A DNA stretch of 9,887 bases from an uncultured Eubacteriales bacterium (lineage in GTDB: Bacteria; Bacillota; Clostridia; Oscillospirales; Oscillospiraceae). Positions 1-5,725 of the stretch are shown piece by piece. Location of the stretch: assembly GCA_900555735.1 (NCBI GenBank), contig USMI01000059.1, positions 1-9,887 of the forward strand, in the 5' to 3' direction. How positions within the stretch are numbered: the stretch's first letter is position 1; every line of letters begins with the position of its first letter. The position numbers were made by a program, and so were the translations under genes. The notes below the pieces were generated by a model. That model ran no database searches and was not told the origin of the DNA. It saw only the letters and a list, made by a program, of their open reading frames with translations.

Positions 1-53
1 TCGTTCAGGGTATCACCGCTCTGTGCCAGACCATCAAGGAGAACCTGAAGTAA
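1..53 (+). CDS. 3' end of an unidentified gene
   Basis: Only the last 16 codons and a TAA stop (51-53) are present. Read in frame from base 3 they give VQGITALCQTIKENLK. The Lys/Glu-rich end looks like the C-terminal helix of a soluble enzyme. It is too short to assign a family. It lies on the same strand as the ATPase gene that follows, 118 bp downstream, with a strong hairpin between them. Confidence 0.55.
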   Translation, partial: VQGITALCQTIKENLK

Positions 54-70
54 TTTCCCAACCACATCAT

Positions 71-103
71 ACAGTATCCCCTCCCGCGGGGAGGGGATAC
101 TGT
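71..103 (+). terminator. GC-rich hairpin after the upstream gene, possible terminator
   Basis: A perfect 15-bp stem (ACAGTATCCCCTCCC paired with GGGAGGGGATACT plus GT) closes on a 3-base GCG loop, 17 bp after the stop of the upstream gene. There is no uridine tract directly behind it. The nearest T-rich stretches are at 124-128 and 130-135. It may be a weak or Rho-assisted terminator, or an mRNA-stabilising or processing hairpin that allows partial read-through into the next gene. Confidence 0.55.
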
Positions 104-171
104 GATTCCACGAAGAACCACGGTTTTTCGTTTTTCCAGCATTACCTGAGTCATAAAGGAGAACACAGCGG

Positions 172-909
172 ATGAAAAAAGTCAAGGTACTGATCGGCAA
201 CTACGGCAGCGGCAAGAGCGAACTGGCATTGAACTTTGCCATGCAGTCCGCCGCCCGTGGCGAGCGCACCGAGCTGATCGATCTGGATATGGTGAACACC
301 TATTTCCGGCTGACGGAACGGGGCAAAATGGTGGAGCAGAAGGAGATCCGTCTCGTCTCCCCCAACTTCGCCTGTTCCGGTATCGAAACGCTCTCCCTTC
401 CCGCCGAGGTGCAGTCCGCTTTCGTTCTGGACTGGGACAGCGTCATTTTCGACGTAGGCGGCGACGATGTGGGCGCCACGGCGCTGGGCCGCTATCATCA
501 GGACTTCGTGGATCTGCCGGAGGGCGCTCTCGAGGTGCTGAATGTGGTCAATATCCGCCGCCCGCTGGCCAGCACACTGGACAAGATCCATCGCTTGCAG
601 GAGGGCATGCAGGCGCACGCCCGACTGCAAATTACCGGCATGATCAACAACACGAATCTTGCCACCATGACCACGGAACAGGAGCTGTGGGACGGTTATG
701 AGCTGCTGCGGCAGGTCTCTGACGCTTCCGGCATCCCCGTGGCCTATACCACCGGAAAGAAGGAATTTCTGGACGCCTTTCTGGCCCGGAATCCGGACCC
801 GAAATATGTGGGCAAGCCCATCGCCATCGATGTTTACATGCACCGCGACTGGGATTCCTACATCGAGTACGGTCTGAACACCACCGATCCCAGAAAGGAA
901 ATGTATTGA
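172..909 (+). CDS. P-loop ATPase of the MinD/ParA-like class, next to the 2-oxoacid oxidoreductase genes
   Basis: A 245-residue soluble protein. The Walker A motif GNYGSGKS lies at residues 9-16, a DLD stretch at 37-39 and a Walker B-like segment VIFDVGGDDVG at 91-101. This layout fits the SIMIBI/CobQ-MinD-ParA nucleotide-binding fold, but Walker A lacks the first, deviant lysine typical of true ParA/MinD. No signal peptide or membrane segment is visible. The ATG at 172 is supported by AAAGGAG at 155-161. The gene ends 76 bp before the ferredoxin subunit, on the same strand and with no terminator with a T-tract between, so it is probably co-transcribed with the oxidoreductase. I infer a role in assembly, maturation or regulation of that complex. 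The exact function is unknown. The C-terminal 80 residues show no motif I recognise. Confidence 0.85.
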   Translation: MKKVKVLIGNYGSGKSELALNFAMQSAARGERTELIDLDMVNTYFRLTERGKMVEQKEIRLVSPNFACSGIETLSLPAEVQSAFVLDWDSVIFDVGGDDVGATALGRYHQDFVDLPEGALEVLNVVNIRRPLASTLDKIHRLQEGMQAHARLQITGMINNTNLATMTTEQELWDGYELLRQVSDASGIPVAYTTGKKEFLDAFLARNPDPKYVGKPIAIDVYMHRDWDSYIEYGLNTTDPRKEMY

Positions 910-985
910 TCCCCTGTATATCCCCCGAAAAGGGATAGAGATATGGTAGAGAATTCAGCGAATTAAGAGAAAAGAGGTGTCAAAT

Positions 986-1195
986 GTGGTTAGAGTAACC
1001 ATCAATGAAAACCTTTGTAAGGGTTGCGGTCTGTGCGTCAGAGCTTGCCCGAAGGGTATCATTGAACTGTCCAAGGCAAAGATCAACGCGAAGGGCTATC
1101 ACCCTGCGGAAGTCACCAACATGGAAGCATGCGTGGGCTGCACTTCCTGCGCCCGCACCTGTCCTGATGTGGTAATCCGTATCGAAAAAGACTAA
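986..1195 (+). CDS. 2-oxoacid:ferredoxin oxidoreductase delta subunit (2x[4Fe-4S] ferredoxin, KorD/VorD-like)
   Basis: A 69-residue bacterial-type ferredoxin with two complete CxxCxxCxxxCP motifs: Cys 11, 14, 17, 21 and Cys 49, 52, 55, 59. Each should hold a [4Fe-4S] cluster and pass electrons from the TPP centre to free ferredoxin. I chose GTG 986 because the ribosome site AGAGGTG (973-979) sits 6 bases before it. An in-frame GTG at 977 would add three residues (MSN) but lies inside that site. The gene is followed within 12 bp by the alpha subunit, whose ribosome site AAGGAGG overlaps this stop codon. Separate delta, alpha, beta and gamma genes are the four-subunit arrangement known for 2-oxoisovalerate and 2-oxoglutarate oxidoreductases. 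Substrate cannot be read from this subunit. Confidence 0.93.
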   Translation: MVRVTINENLCKGCGLCVRACPKGIIELSKAKINAKGYHPAEVTNMEACVGCTSCARTCPDVVIRIEKD

Positions 1196-1207
1196 GGAGG
1201 AAAAAAC

Positions 1208-2287
1208 ATGGCTTTGACTCTTATGAAGGGTAGCGAAGCTATCGCGGAGGCCGCTATTCGCGCCGGCGCCCGTTATTTCTTCGGTTACCCCATCACTCCG
1301 CAAACGGAGATCCCTGAATACATGTCCGCCCGTATGCCCGAGGTCGACGGCTGCTTCCTGCAGGCCGAGTCCGAGGTGGCGGCCATCAACATGGTGTACG
1401 GCGCTGCCGGTACCGGCGCCCGTGTCATCACTTCTTCTTCCAGCCCCGGCGTCTCCCTGAAGCAGGAAGGTATTTCCTACTGCGCAGGCGCCATGGTCCC
1501 CGCTGTTATCATCAACGTGATGCGCGGCGGCCCCGGTCTGGGCAACATTCAGGCCTCTCAGGGCGACTATTTTCAGGGCGTCAAGGGCGGCGGCAACGGT
1601 GACTATCACCTGCTGACCTTCGCTCCCGCTTCCGTGCAGGAGGCCATCGACCTGATGATGATCGCCTATGACAAGGCTGAGAAGTATCGTATCCCCGTTC
1701 TGTTCCTCGCCGACGGCATCATCGCTCAGATGATGGAGCCCGTGGAGCTTCCCGAGATGGTTGACTACAAGGTCGACCCCGAAAAGAAGCCTTGGGCCTG
1801 CACCGGCTGGAAGCCCGGCGACGATCCCGCAAAGCGCGGTATCATCAACTCTATCTACATCGACACCGAGAGTCTGGCCGTCCACAACGACGAGCTGCAG
1901 GCTATGTATAAGGAAGTCGTTGAAAACGAGCAGCAGTGGGAAGAGTTCAACTGCGAGAACGCAGATTACATCATCACCGCGTTCGGCACCGTGGCCCGTA
2001 TCGCCAAGAGCGCCATCACCGAGCTGAAGGCACAGGGCATCAATGTGGGTCTGCTGCGTCCCATCACCGTGTGGCCCTTCCCCTATGACGCCGTCCGCAA
2101 GGTCGTCGATCAGCCCTCTGTCAAGGCAGTTCTGGACGTTGAGCTGAACGAAGGCCAGATGCTGGAGGATGTCAAGCTGGCCATCAACGGCACCAAGGAA
2201 GTCGATTTCTTCGGTCACTGCGGCAGCCAGATGCCCACCACCGCCGAGATCGTCACCAAGATTCTCAGCATGAAGGAGGGTAAATAA
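1208..2287 (+). CDS. vorB: 2-oxoacid:ferredoxin oxidoreductase alpha subunit (VorB/KorA type)
   Basis: A 359-residue subunit that carries the pyrimidine-binding half of the thiamine diphosphate site and the transketolase C-terminal-like domain. Visible family motifs are GYPITPQTEIPEYM at residues 26-39, the TSSSSPG stretch in the first third, and a run of Gly-rich loops before the middle. The full-length match and the position between a ferredoxin subunit and a TPP subunit make the family firm. Length agrees with the bacterial VorB class (about 350-360 residues), which acts on 3-methyl-2-oxobutanoate and other branched 2-oxoacids. A 2-oxoglutarate (KorA) specificity cannot be excluded by eye. 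The ATG follows a strong AAGGAGG. Codon choice favours CGT, GCT and GTT, which suggests strong expression. The beta gene starts 1 bp after the stop. Confidence 0.93.
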   Translation: MALTLMKGSEAIAEAAIRAGARYFFGYPITPQTEIPEYMSARMPEVDGCFLQAESEVAAINMVYGAAGTGARVITSSSSPGVSLKQEGISYCAGAMVPAVIINVMRGGPGLGNIQASQGDYFQGVKGGGNGDYHLLTFAPASVQEAIDLMMIAYDKAEKYRIPVLFLADGIIAQMMEPVELPEMVDYKVDPEKKPWACTGWKPGDDPAKRGIINSIYIDTESLAVHNDELQAMYKEVVENEQQWEEFNCENADYIITAFGTVARIAKSAITELKAQGINVGLLRPITVWPFPYDAVRKVVDQPSVKAVLDVELNEGQMLEDVKLAINGTKEVDFFGHCGSQMPTTAEIVTKILSMKEGK

Positions 2288-2288
2288 G

Positions 2289-3044
2289 ATGGCTGTTCTG
2301 TTTGAAAAGACCAAGTATCTGACCGACAAGCAGTTCCATTACTGCCCCGGCTGCAACCACGGTATCATCCACCGTCTGGTGGCCGAGGTCATCGACGAAC
2401 TGAGCGATGAGCTGAACCTTGACGGCAAGGTCGTCGGCGTGGCTCCCGTTGGCTGCTCCGTGTTTGCTTACGATTATTTTAACTGCGATATGTACGAGGC
2501 TGCCCATGGCCGCGCTCCCGCTGTCGCTACCGGTATCAAGCGTTCCGCCAAGGATCGTCTGGTGTTCACCTATCAGGGCGACGGCGACCTGGCCTCCATC
2601 GGTACCGCTGAGATCGTTCACGCTGCCCACCGCGGCGAGAAGATCTGCACCATCTTCGTCAACAATGCCATCTATGGTATGACCGGCGGCCAGATGGCTC
2701 CCACCACCCTGATCGGCCAGAAGGCCACCACCTGCCCCGCTGGCCGCAGCGAGGAGTGGAGCGGTCTGCCCATCAAGATGAGCGAGATGCTGTCCGCTGT
2801 TCCCAGCTCTTACTATATTGAGCGCGTGGCCGTTGATACCACCGCCAATATCGTCAAGGCGAAGAAGGCCATCAAGAAGGCCTTCAAGTATCAGATGGAA
2901 GGCAAGGGCTTCTGCATGGTCGAAGTTCTGTCCACCTGCCCCACCAACTGGGGTATGTCTCCTGTTGAGGCGATGAAGTGGCTGGAAGAGAACATGATCC
3001 CTTACTATCCTCTGGGCGTTTACAAAGACAAGGGGGCCGAATAA
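2289..3044 (+). CDS. 2-oxoacid:ferredoxin oxidoreductase beta subunit (TPP-binding, KorB/VorA-like)
   Basis: A 251-residue subunit that binds the thiamine diphosphate diphosphate group through Mg2+. The TPP signature runs from GDGD at residues 97-100 to NN at 125-126, followed by IYGMTGGQMAPTT. An N-terminal CPGCNHG (19-25) is typical of this class. These subunits decarboxylate the 2-oxoacid and transfer the acyl group to CoA together with the alpha subunit. The start is 1 bp after the alpha stop. Its ribosome site AAGGAGGG lies inside the last codons of alpha, so translation is probably coupled. The gamma gene follows after a single base. Good match in length and motif order; no defect seen. 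Confidence 0.94.
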   Translation: MAVLFEKTKYLTDKQFHYCPGCNHGIIHRLVAEVIDELSDELNLDGKVVGVAPVGCSVFAYDYFNCDMYEAAHGRAPAVATGIKRSAKDRLVFTYQGDGDLASIGTAEIVHAAHRGEKICTIFVNNAIYGMTGGQMAPTTLIGQKATTCPAGRSEEWSGLPIKMSEMLSAVPSSYYIERVAVDTTANIVKAKKAIKKAFKYQMEGKGFCMVEVLSTCPTNWGMSPVEAMKWLEENMIPYYPLGVYKDKGAE

Positions 3045-3045
3045 C

Positions 3046-3582
3046 ATGGAAAAAACTTTCATTTTTGCCGGTTTCGGCGGTCAGGGCATGCTCCTGATCG
3101 GTAAGTTCATGGCTATGTCCTGCATGCTGGACGGCAAGCACGTCTCCTGGCTGCCTTCTTACGGCCCCGAGATGCGCGGCGGCACGGCCAACTGCTCCGT
3201 CATCGTTTCCGATGAGCCCGTTGCTTCTCCTCTGGTGGACAAGGCTGACATTATCGTCGCCATGAACCGTCCTTCTCTGGATAAGTTTGAGGAGCACGTC
3301 AAGCCCGGTGGTGTTCTGGTCATCAACTCCAGCATCATCGACCGCAAGGCTGTTCGTGATGATATTACCGTCGTGTACTGCGACGCTAACGGCATCGCCG
3401 AGCAGGTCGGCAACCCCAAGGGCGCCAACGTGGCGATCCTCGGCGCCGTCATGGCCAAGGCCGACGTCACCTCTCTGGACAGCATGATGGAAGCTATCCG
3501 TATCGAGCTGGGCGAGAAGAAGGCCCGCTTCCTGGAGGGCAACAAGAAGGCCCTGCAGGCCGGTATGGACGCTTGCAAGTAA
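3046..3582 (+). CDS. 2-oxoacid:ferredoxin oxidoreductase gamma subunit (KorC/VorC-like)
   Basis: A 178-residue Rossmann-like gamma domain. The N-terminal GFGGQGM (residues 9-15) and the GPEMRGG stretch further on are the family hallmarks. In this enzyme family the gamma domain contributes to CoA binding and to the subunit interface. It is the last gene of the cluster. It starts 1 bp after the beta stop and ends 33 bp before a strong intrinsic terminator. The order delta-alpha-beta-gamma with one-base gaps argues for a single mRNA and balanced subunit supply. The short gamma form without a fused ferredoxin domain agrees with the separate delta gene at the cluster front. Confidence 0.93.
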   Translation: MEKTFIFAGFGGQGMLLIGKFMAMSCMLDGKHVSWLPSYGPEMRGGTANCSVIVSDEPVASPLVDKADIIVAMNRPSLDKFEEHVKPGGVLVINSSIIDRKAVRDDITVVYCDANGIAEQVGNPKGANVAILGAVMAKADVTSLDSMMEAIRIELGEKKARFLEGNKKALQAGMDACK

Positions 3583-3615
3583 GCTGTTTCCTCAGATAAC
3601 GGAATATTGATGATT

Positions 3616-3651
3616 GCGTCCGGTGCTCGCATGAGCACCGGACGCTTTTTT
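3616..3651 (+). terminator. Intrinsic terminator of the oxidoreductase operon
   Basis: A 13-bp perfect stem (GCGTCCGGTGCTC with GAGCACCGGACGC) around a GCAT loop, followed by TTTTTT at 3646-3651. It lies 33 bp after the gamma subunit stop. Confidence 0.95.
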
Positions 3652-3748
3652 CTTCGCTTGCCGAAGCACGTCAATGGCCGTCGAATTTCACAAATCACTT
3701 TAGTGCTCTTTTGCTTTCGTTTACTAATCAGAAAAAGAACCAAAAATC

Positions 3749-3767
3749 AGTTTCATATTTAGAAACT
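3749..3767. repeat. Palindrome AGTTTC-N7-GAAACT upstream of the regulator promoter
   Basis: Six-base arms separated by 7 bases end 5 bp before the -35 box of the XRE gene. The dyad size fits the operator of a dimeric HTH protein, so autoregulation is possible. The following T run (3767-3771) means a small hairpin cannot be excluded. The surrounding 3652-3772 is AT-rich and holds no gene that I can support. Confidence 0.4.
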
Positions 3768-3772
3768 TTTTA

Positions 3773-3801
3773 TTGACGAATAGTGGAATGTTTGGTATGA
3801 T
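3773..3801 (+). promoter_or_regulatory. Sigma-A type promoter of the XRE regulator gene
   Basis: The -35 box TTGACG (3773-3778) and the -10 box TATGAT (3796-3801) are 17 bp apart. TGG just before the -10 box makes an extended -10. The start site should fall near 3808, about 20 bases before the start codon. Confidence 0.85.
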
Positions 3802-3828
3802 AGAGACGCCATCGAAGGGAGGTCGTTG

Positions 3829-4563
3829 ATGATGGGTTCATTCTCCAATTTTGTCGGACACCGCATTAAAAAGTACCGCAAGAGCCGCGGTTATACCATA
3901 GAGCAGTTCTCCGCCATGATAAACAAGAGCAAGGCCACGCTGTCCAAATATGAAAACGGCGCCATCACCATCGACATCGAGACGCTGTATGAGATCTCTC
4001 AGGCGCTGGATATCGACCTGAAATATTTCGTGGACTACCAGCCGCCCTCCTTCCGCAATGAACCGGCGCTGCATAAAAATGTCTACTTCAACCAGTCTCT
4101 GGCCTATATGTACTATTATGACGGGCGCATCCGACAGATGGTGCGTTCCCTGCTGCGGTTCTCTCCCGCGCCCAGCGGCACGGCGGTGGAGGTAACGCTG
4201 TATCTGGGCGTGGCGTCCTTTGACGATCCCGACCGCTGCCAGCACCTGTTCACCGGCGAGATGAAGTCCTATGACACCATCACCCACATGGTGCTGAACA
4301 ACCAGATCAACGAGGCGGAGAAAATGTATATCTGTATGCTGAATCCCATGCAGAACCGCACGCCCGCCATCGGTCTGCTGTCCGGCATCGGCAGCACTCC
4401 GTTCTTTGCCCCTATCGCCCTGAAAACCCTGATCTCCAACGAGCCGCTGGAGGAGAGCGAGCGCCTGCTCAGCAGCATCAAGCTGGACAAGGACGACTAT
4501 CACCTGCTGCGCTACTACAATATGATGGTCATTAACCGCCCCGCCAGCCTGTTTTTACAGTAA
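3829..4563 (+). CDS. XRE-family helix-turn-helix transcriptional regulator
   Basis: A 244-residue protein with an N-terminal HTH_3/XRE DNA-binding domain (about residues 9-68). The recognition region is SKATLSKYENG at 34-44, followed by the usual ALDIDLKYF segment at 59-67. The remaining 175 residues form a soluble domain of unknown type with no recognisable ligand motif, rich in Leu, Tyr and Met and possibly helical. I chose ATG 3829 because GGGAGG (3817-3822) is 6 bases before it. A TTG at 3826 is too close and a second ATG at 3832 is possible. The gene stands alone with its own strong promoter and an upstream palindrome, and ends in a shared terminator. Its targets are unknown. The adjacent oxidoreductase operon ends in a terminator, so a regulatory link to it is only a guess. 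Confidence 0.9.
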   Translation: MMGSFSNFVGHRIKKYRKSRGYTIEQFSAMINKSKATLSKYENGAITIDIETLYEISQALDIDLKYFVDYQPPSFRNEPALHKNVYFNQSLAYMYYYDGRIRQMVRSLLRFSPAPSGTAVEVTLYLGVASFDDPDRCQHLFTGEMKSYDTITHMVLNNQINEAEKMYICMLNPMQNRTPAIGLLSGIGSTPFFAPIALKTLISNEPLEESERLLSSIKLDKDDYHLLRYYNMMVINRPASLFLQ

Positions 4564-4573
4564 ATTTCTTCAT

Positions 4574-4613
4574 AAAAAACCGCCTGTTCCGGTGTGGAAC
4601 AGGCGGTTTTTTT
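4574..4613. terminator. Bidirectional intrinsic terminator
   Basis: The stem CCGCCTGTTCC / GGAACAGGCGG (4580-4590 and 4596-4606) has a GGTGT loop. AAAAAA (4574-4579) flanks it on the left and TTTTTTT (4607-4613) on the right, so it has a T-tract in both directions. It serves the XRE gene on + and the DUF2087 gene on -, whose stop codon touches its edge. Confidence 0.93.
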
Positions 4614-4921
4614 CAAACACGTGCTTCGATAAATACCTCAAGGGCCGGGATGCTTTCCGCTTTCCAGTAGCGGCGGCAATCTGCCGACCGATCCAGAAGC
4701 CGTTTATTATACAGCTCCCGCCGCAGCGTCGCCGGATCGCGAAAGCGCGTCCACTCGTCCAGTAGATCGTTGATCTCCGGCTCCGTATACTGCCGGCCGG
4801 CTTCGATCTTCCCGGCCAGATACCAAAGGGCCATCAGCTTTTTCTTGTGCTTCGCCGGCAGGGCGGTCAAACGCCCCTCCTGATCCATAAACGGCATCAG
4901 ATCTGATAAATCATACTTCAT
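4613..4921 (-). CDS. DUF2087 domain-containing protein
   Basis: A 102-residue basic protein. The DUF2087 signature is clear: GRLTALPAKHKKKL at residues 16-29, then a GRQYTEPEIN stretch (42-51) and ATLRREL...LLDRS...YW at 64-86. The domain resembles small winged-helix folds and often forms the C-terminal part of regulators, so nucleic-acid binding is possible but not shown. An upstream in-frame ATG at 4954 would give 113 residues. I reject it because the predicted transcript starts near 4957 and that ATG has no ribosome site, whereas GAGG (4930-4933) lies 8 bases before ATG 4921. It is transcribed from its own promoter and shares a terminator with the convergent XRE gene. Confidence 0.87.
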   Translation of the reverse strand: MKYDLSDLMPFMDQEGRLTALPAKHKKKLMALWYLAGKIEAGRQYTEPEINDLLDEWTRFRDPATLRRELYNKRLLDRSADCRRYWKAESIPALEVFIEARV

Positions 4922-4963
4922 TTCTCTTTCCTCGCGGCTCTTTTTCCGGTTCATGACGCTTTC

Positions 4964-4992
4964 ATTGTATGCGCAGCAGCAAATTTTGTCAA
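4964..4992 (-). promoter_or_regulatory. Sigma-A type promoter of the DUF2087 gene
   Basis: On the minus strand a perfect -35 TTGACA (4992-4987) and a -10 TACAAT (4969-4964) are exactly 17 bp apart. The predicted start of transcription near 4957 decides the start codon of the downstream gene. The promoter lies 37 bp after the sigE stop, so this gene need not depend on sporulation transcription. Confidence 0.85.
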
Positions 4993-5029
4993 GGACCCTC
5001 CCGCGGCGGACAATGCTTTGCGCTTTTTC

Positions 5030-5725
5030 CTACGCCATTTTCACGATCTCCCGCCGCAGCCGCAGGATAATGCGCTTTTCCAGCCGTGAGATATAGGATT
5101 GGGAGATGCCCAGCCGGTCAGCCACCTCCTTCTGGGTCAGCTCCTTCCGGCCGCCCAACCCGAACCGCAGAGAGATGATATCCTGTTCCCGCGGCGACAG
5201 CTTCGCCACGGCGCTGTGCAGCAGCTGGCGGTCCACGTCCGCTTCCAGCGGCTGCATCACCACGTCCTCCTCCGTGCCCATCACATCGCTGAGCAGCAGC
5301 TCCTTGCCGTCCCAATCGGTGTTCAGCGGCTCGTCAAAGCTGACCTCCACACGGGTATTGCTGTTCTTACGCAGATACATTAAAATCTCGTTTTCAATAC
5401 ACCGTGAGGCATAGGTTGCCAGCTTGATGTTCTTATCCGCCCGGAATGTATTCACCGCCTTGATGAGGCCGATGGTGCCGATGGAGATCAGATCCTCGAT
5501 GTTGATGCCGGTGTTGTCGAACCGTTTGGCAATGTAGACCACCAGCCGCAGGTTCCGCTCGATCAGCGTCTGACGGGCGGATTCCTCCGGCAGACGCTCC
5601 AGCACCGCCGCCTCCTCGTCACGGGGCAGCGGCGGCGGCAGGGTATCGCTGCCGCCTATGTAATAAACGCTATCCGGCCTGACCAGCCGTCGGATCCACT
5701 GTACAATGCGCCGCCACAACCTCAT
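5030..5725 (-). CDS. sigE: Sporulation sigma factor SigE (pro-sigma-E)
   Basis: A 231-residue sigma-70 family protein that directs early mother-cell gene expression during sporulation. It has an amphipathic, Arg/Trp-rich pro-sequence (residues 1 to about 21, with WRRIVQWIRRLVR). VYYIGGS (20-26) follows, the conserved region where SpoIIGA removes the pro-sequence. Region 2 includes NLRLVVYIAKRFDNTGIN and GLIKAVNTF (about 58-94). Region 4 carries the helix-turn-helix EVADRLGISQSYISRLEKR (about 200-218). The match to Bacillus subtilis SigE is very close along the whole length. ATG 5725 has GGGAGG (5731-5736) 5 bases before it. The start lies inside the end of spoIIGA (56-bp overlap). No sigG follows; the next gene has its own promoter. 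No clear terminator is seen after the stop. Confidence 0.97.
   Translation of the reverse strand: MRLWRRIVQWIRRLVRPDSVYYIGGSDTLPPPLPRDEEAAVLERLPEESARQTLIERNLRLVVYIAKRFDNTGINIEDLISIGTIGLIKAVNTFRADKNIKLATYASRCIENEILMYLRKNSNTRVEVSFDEPLNTDWDGKELLLSDVMGTEEDVVMQPLEADVDRQLLHSAVAKLSPREQDIISLRFGLGGRKELTQKEVADRLGISQSYISRLEKRIILRLRREIVKMA

Noticed and set aside
151..843. Minus-strand 230-codon frame opposite the P-loop ATPase
   Set aside because: The plus-strand protein has Walker motifs and a good ribosome site. The opposite frame has neither.
919..937. Small hairpin TATCCC/GGGATA between the ATPase and ferredoxin genes
   Set aside because: Only six base pairs with a 7-base loop and no T-tract. Too weak to call a terminator or regulatory element.
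980..2329. Long 449-codon open frame on the minus strand
   Set aside because: It is antisense to the ferredoxin and VorB subunits, which have full family motifs and ribosome sites. The frame stays open because of their strong codon bias and its translation resembles no protein family.
2265..3062. Minus-strand 265-codon frame opposite the beta subunit
   Set aside because: Shadow of the TPP subunit gene. Low-complexity Gly/Ala/His/Asp translation, no ribosome site noted.
3652..3666. CTTCG-CTTGC-CGAAG mini-hairpin after the oxidoreductase terminator
   Set aside because: Five-bp stem with no context. It could easily occur by chance.
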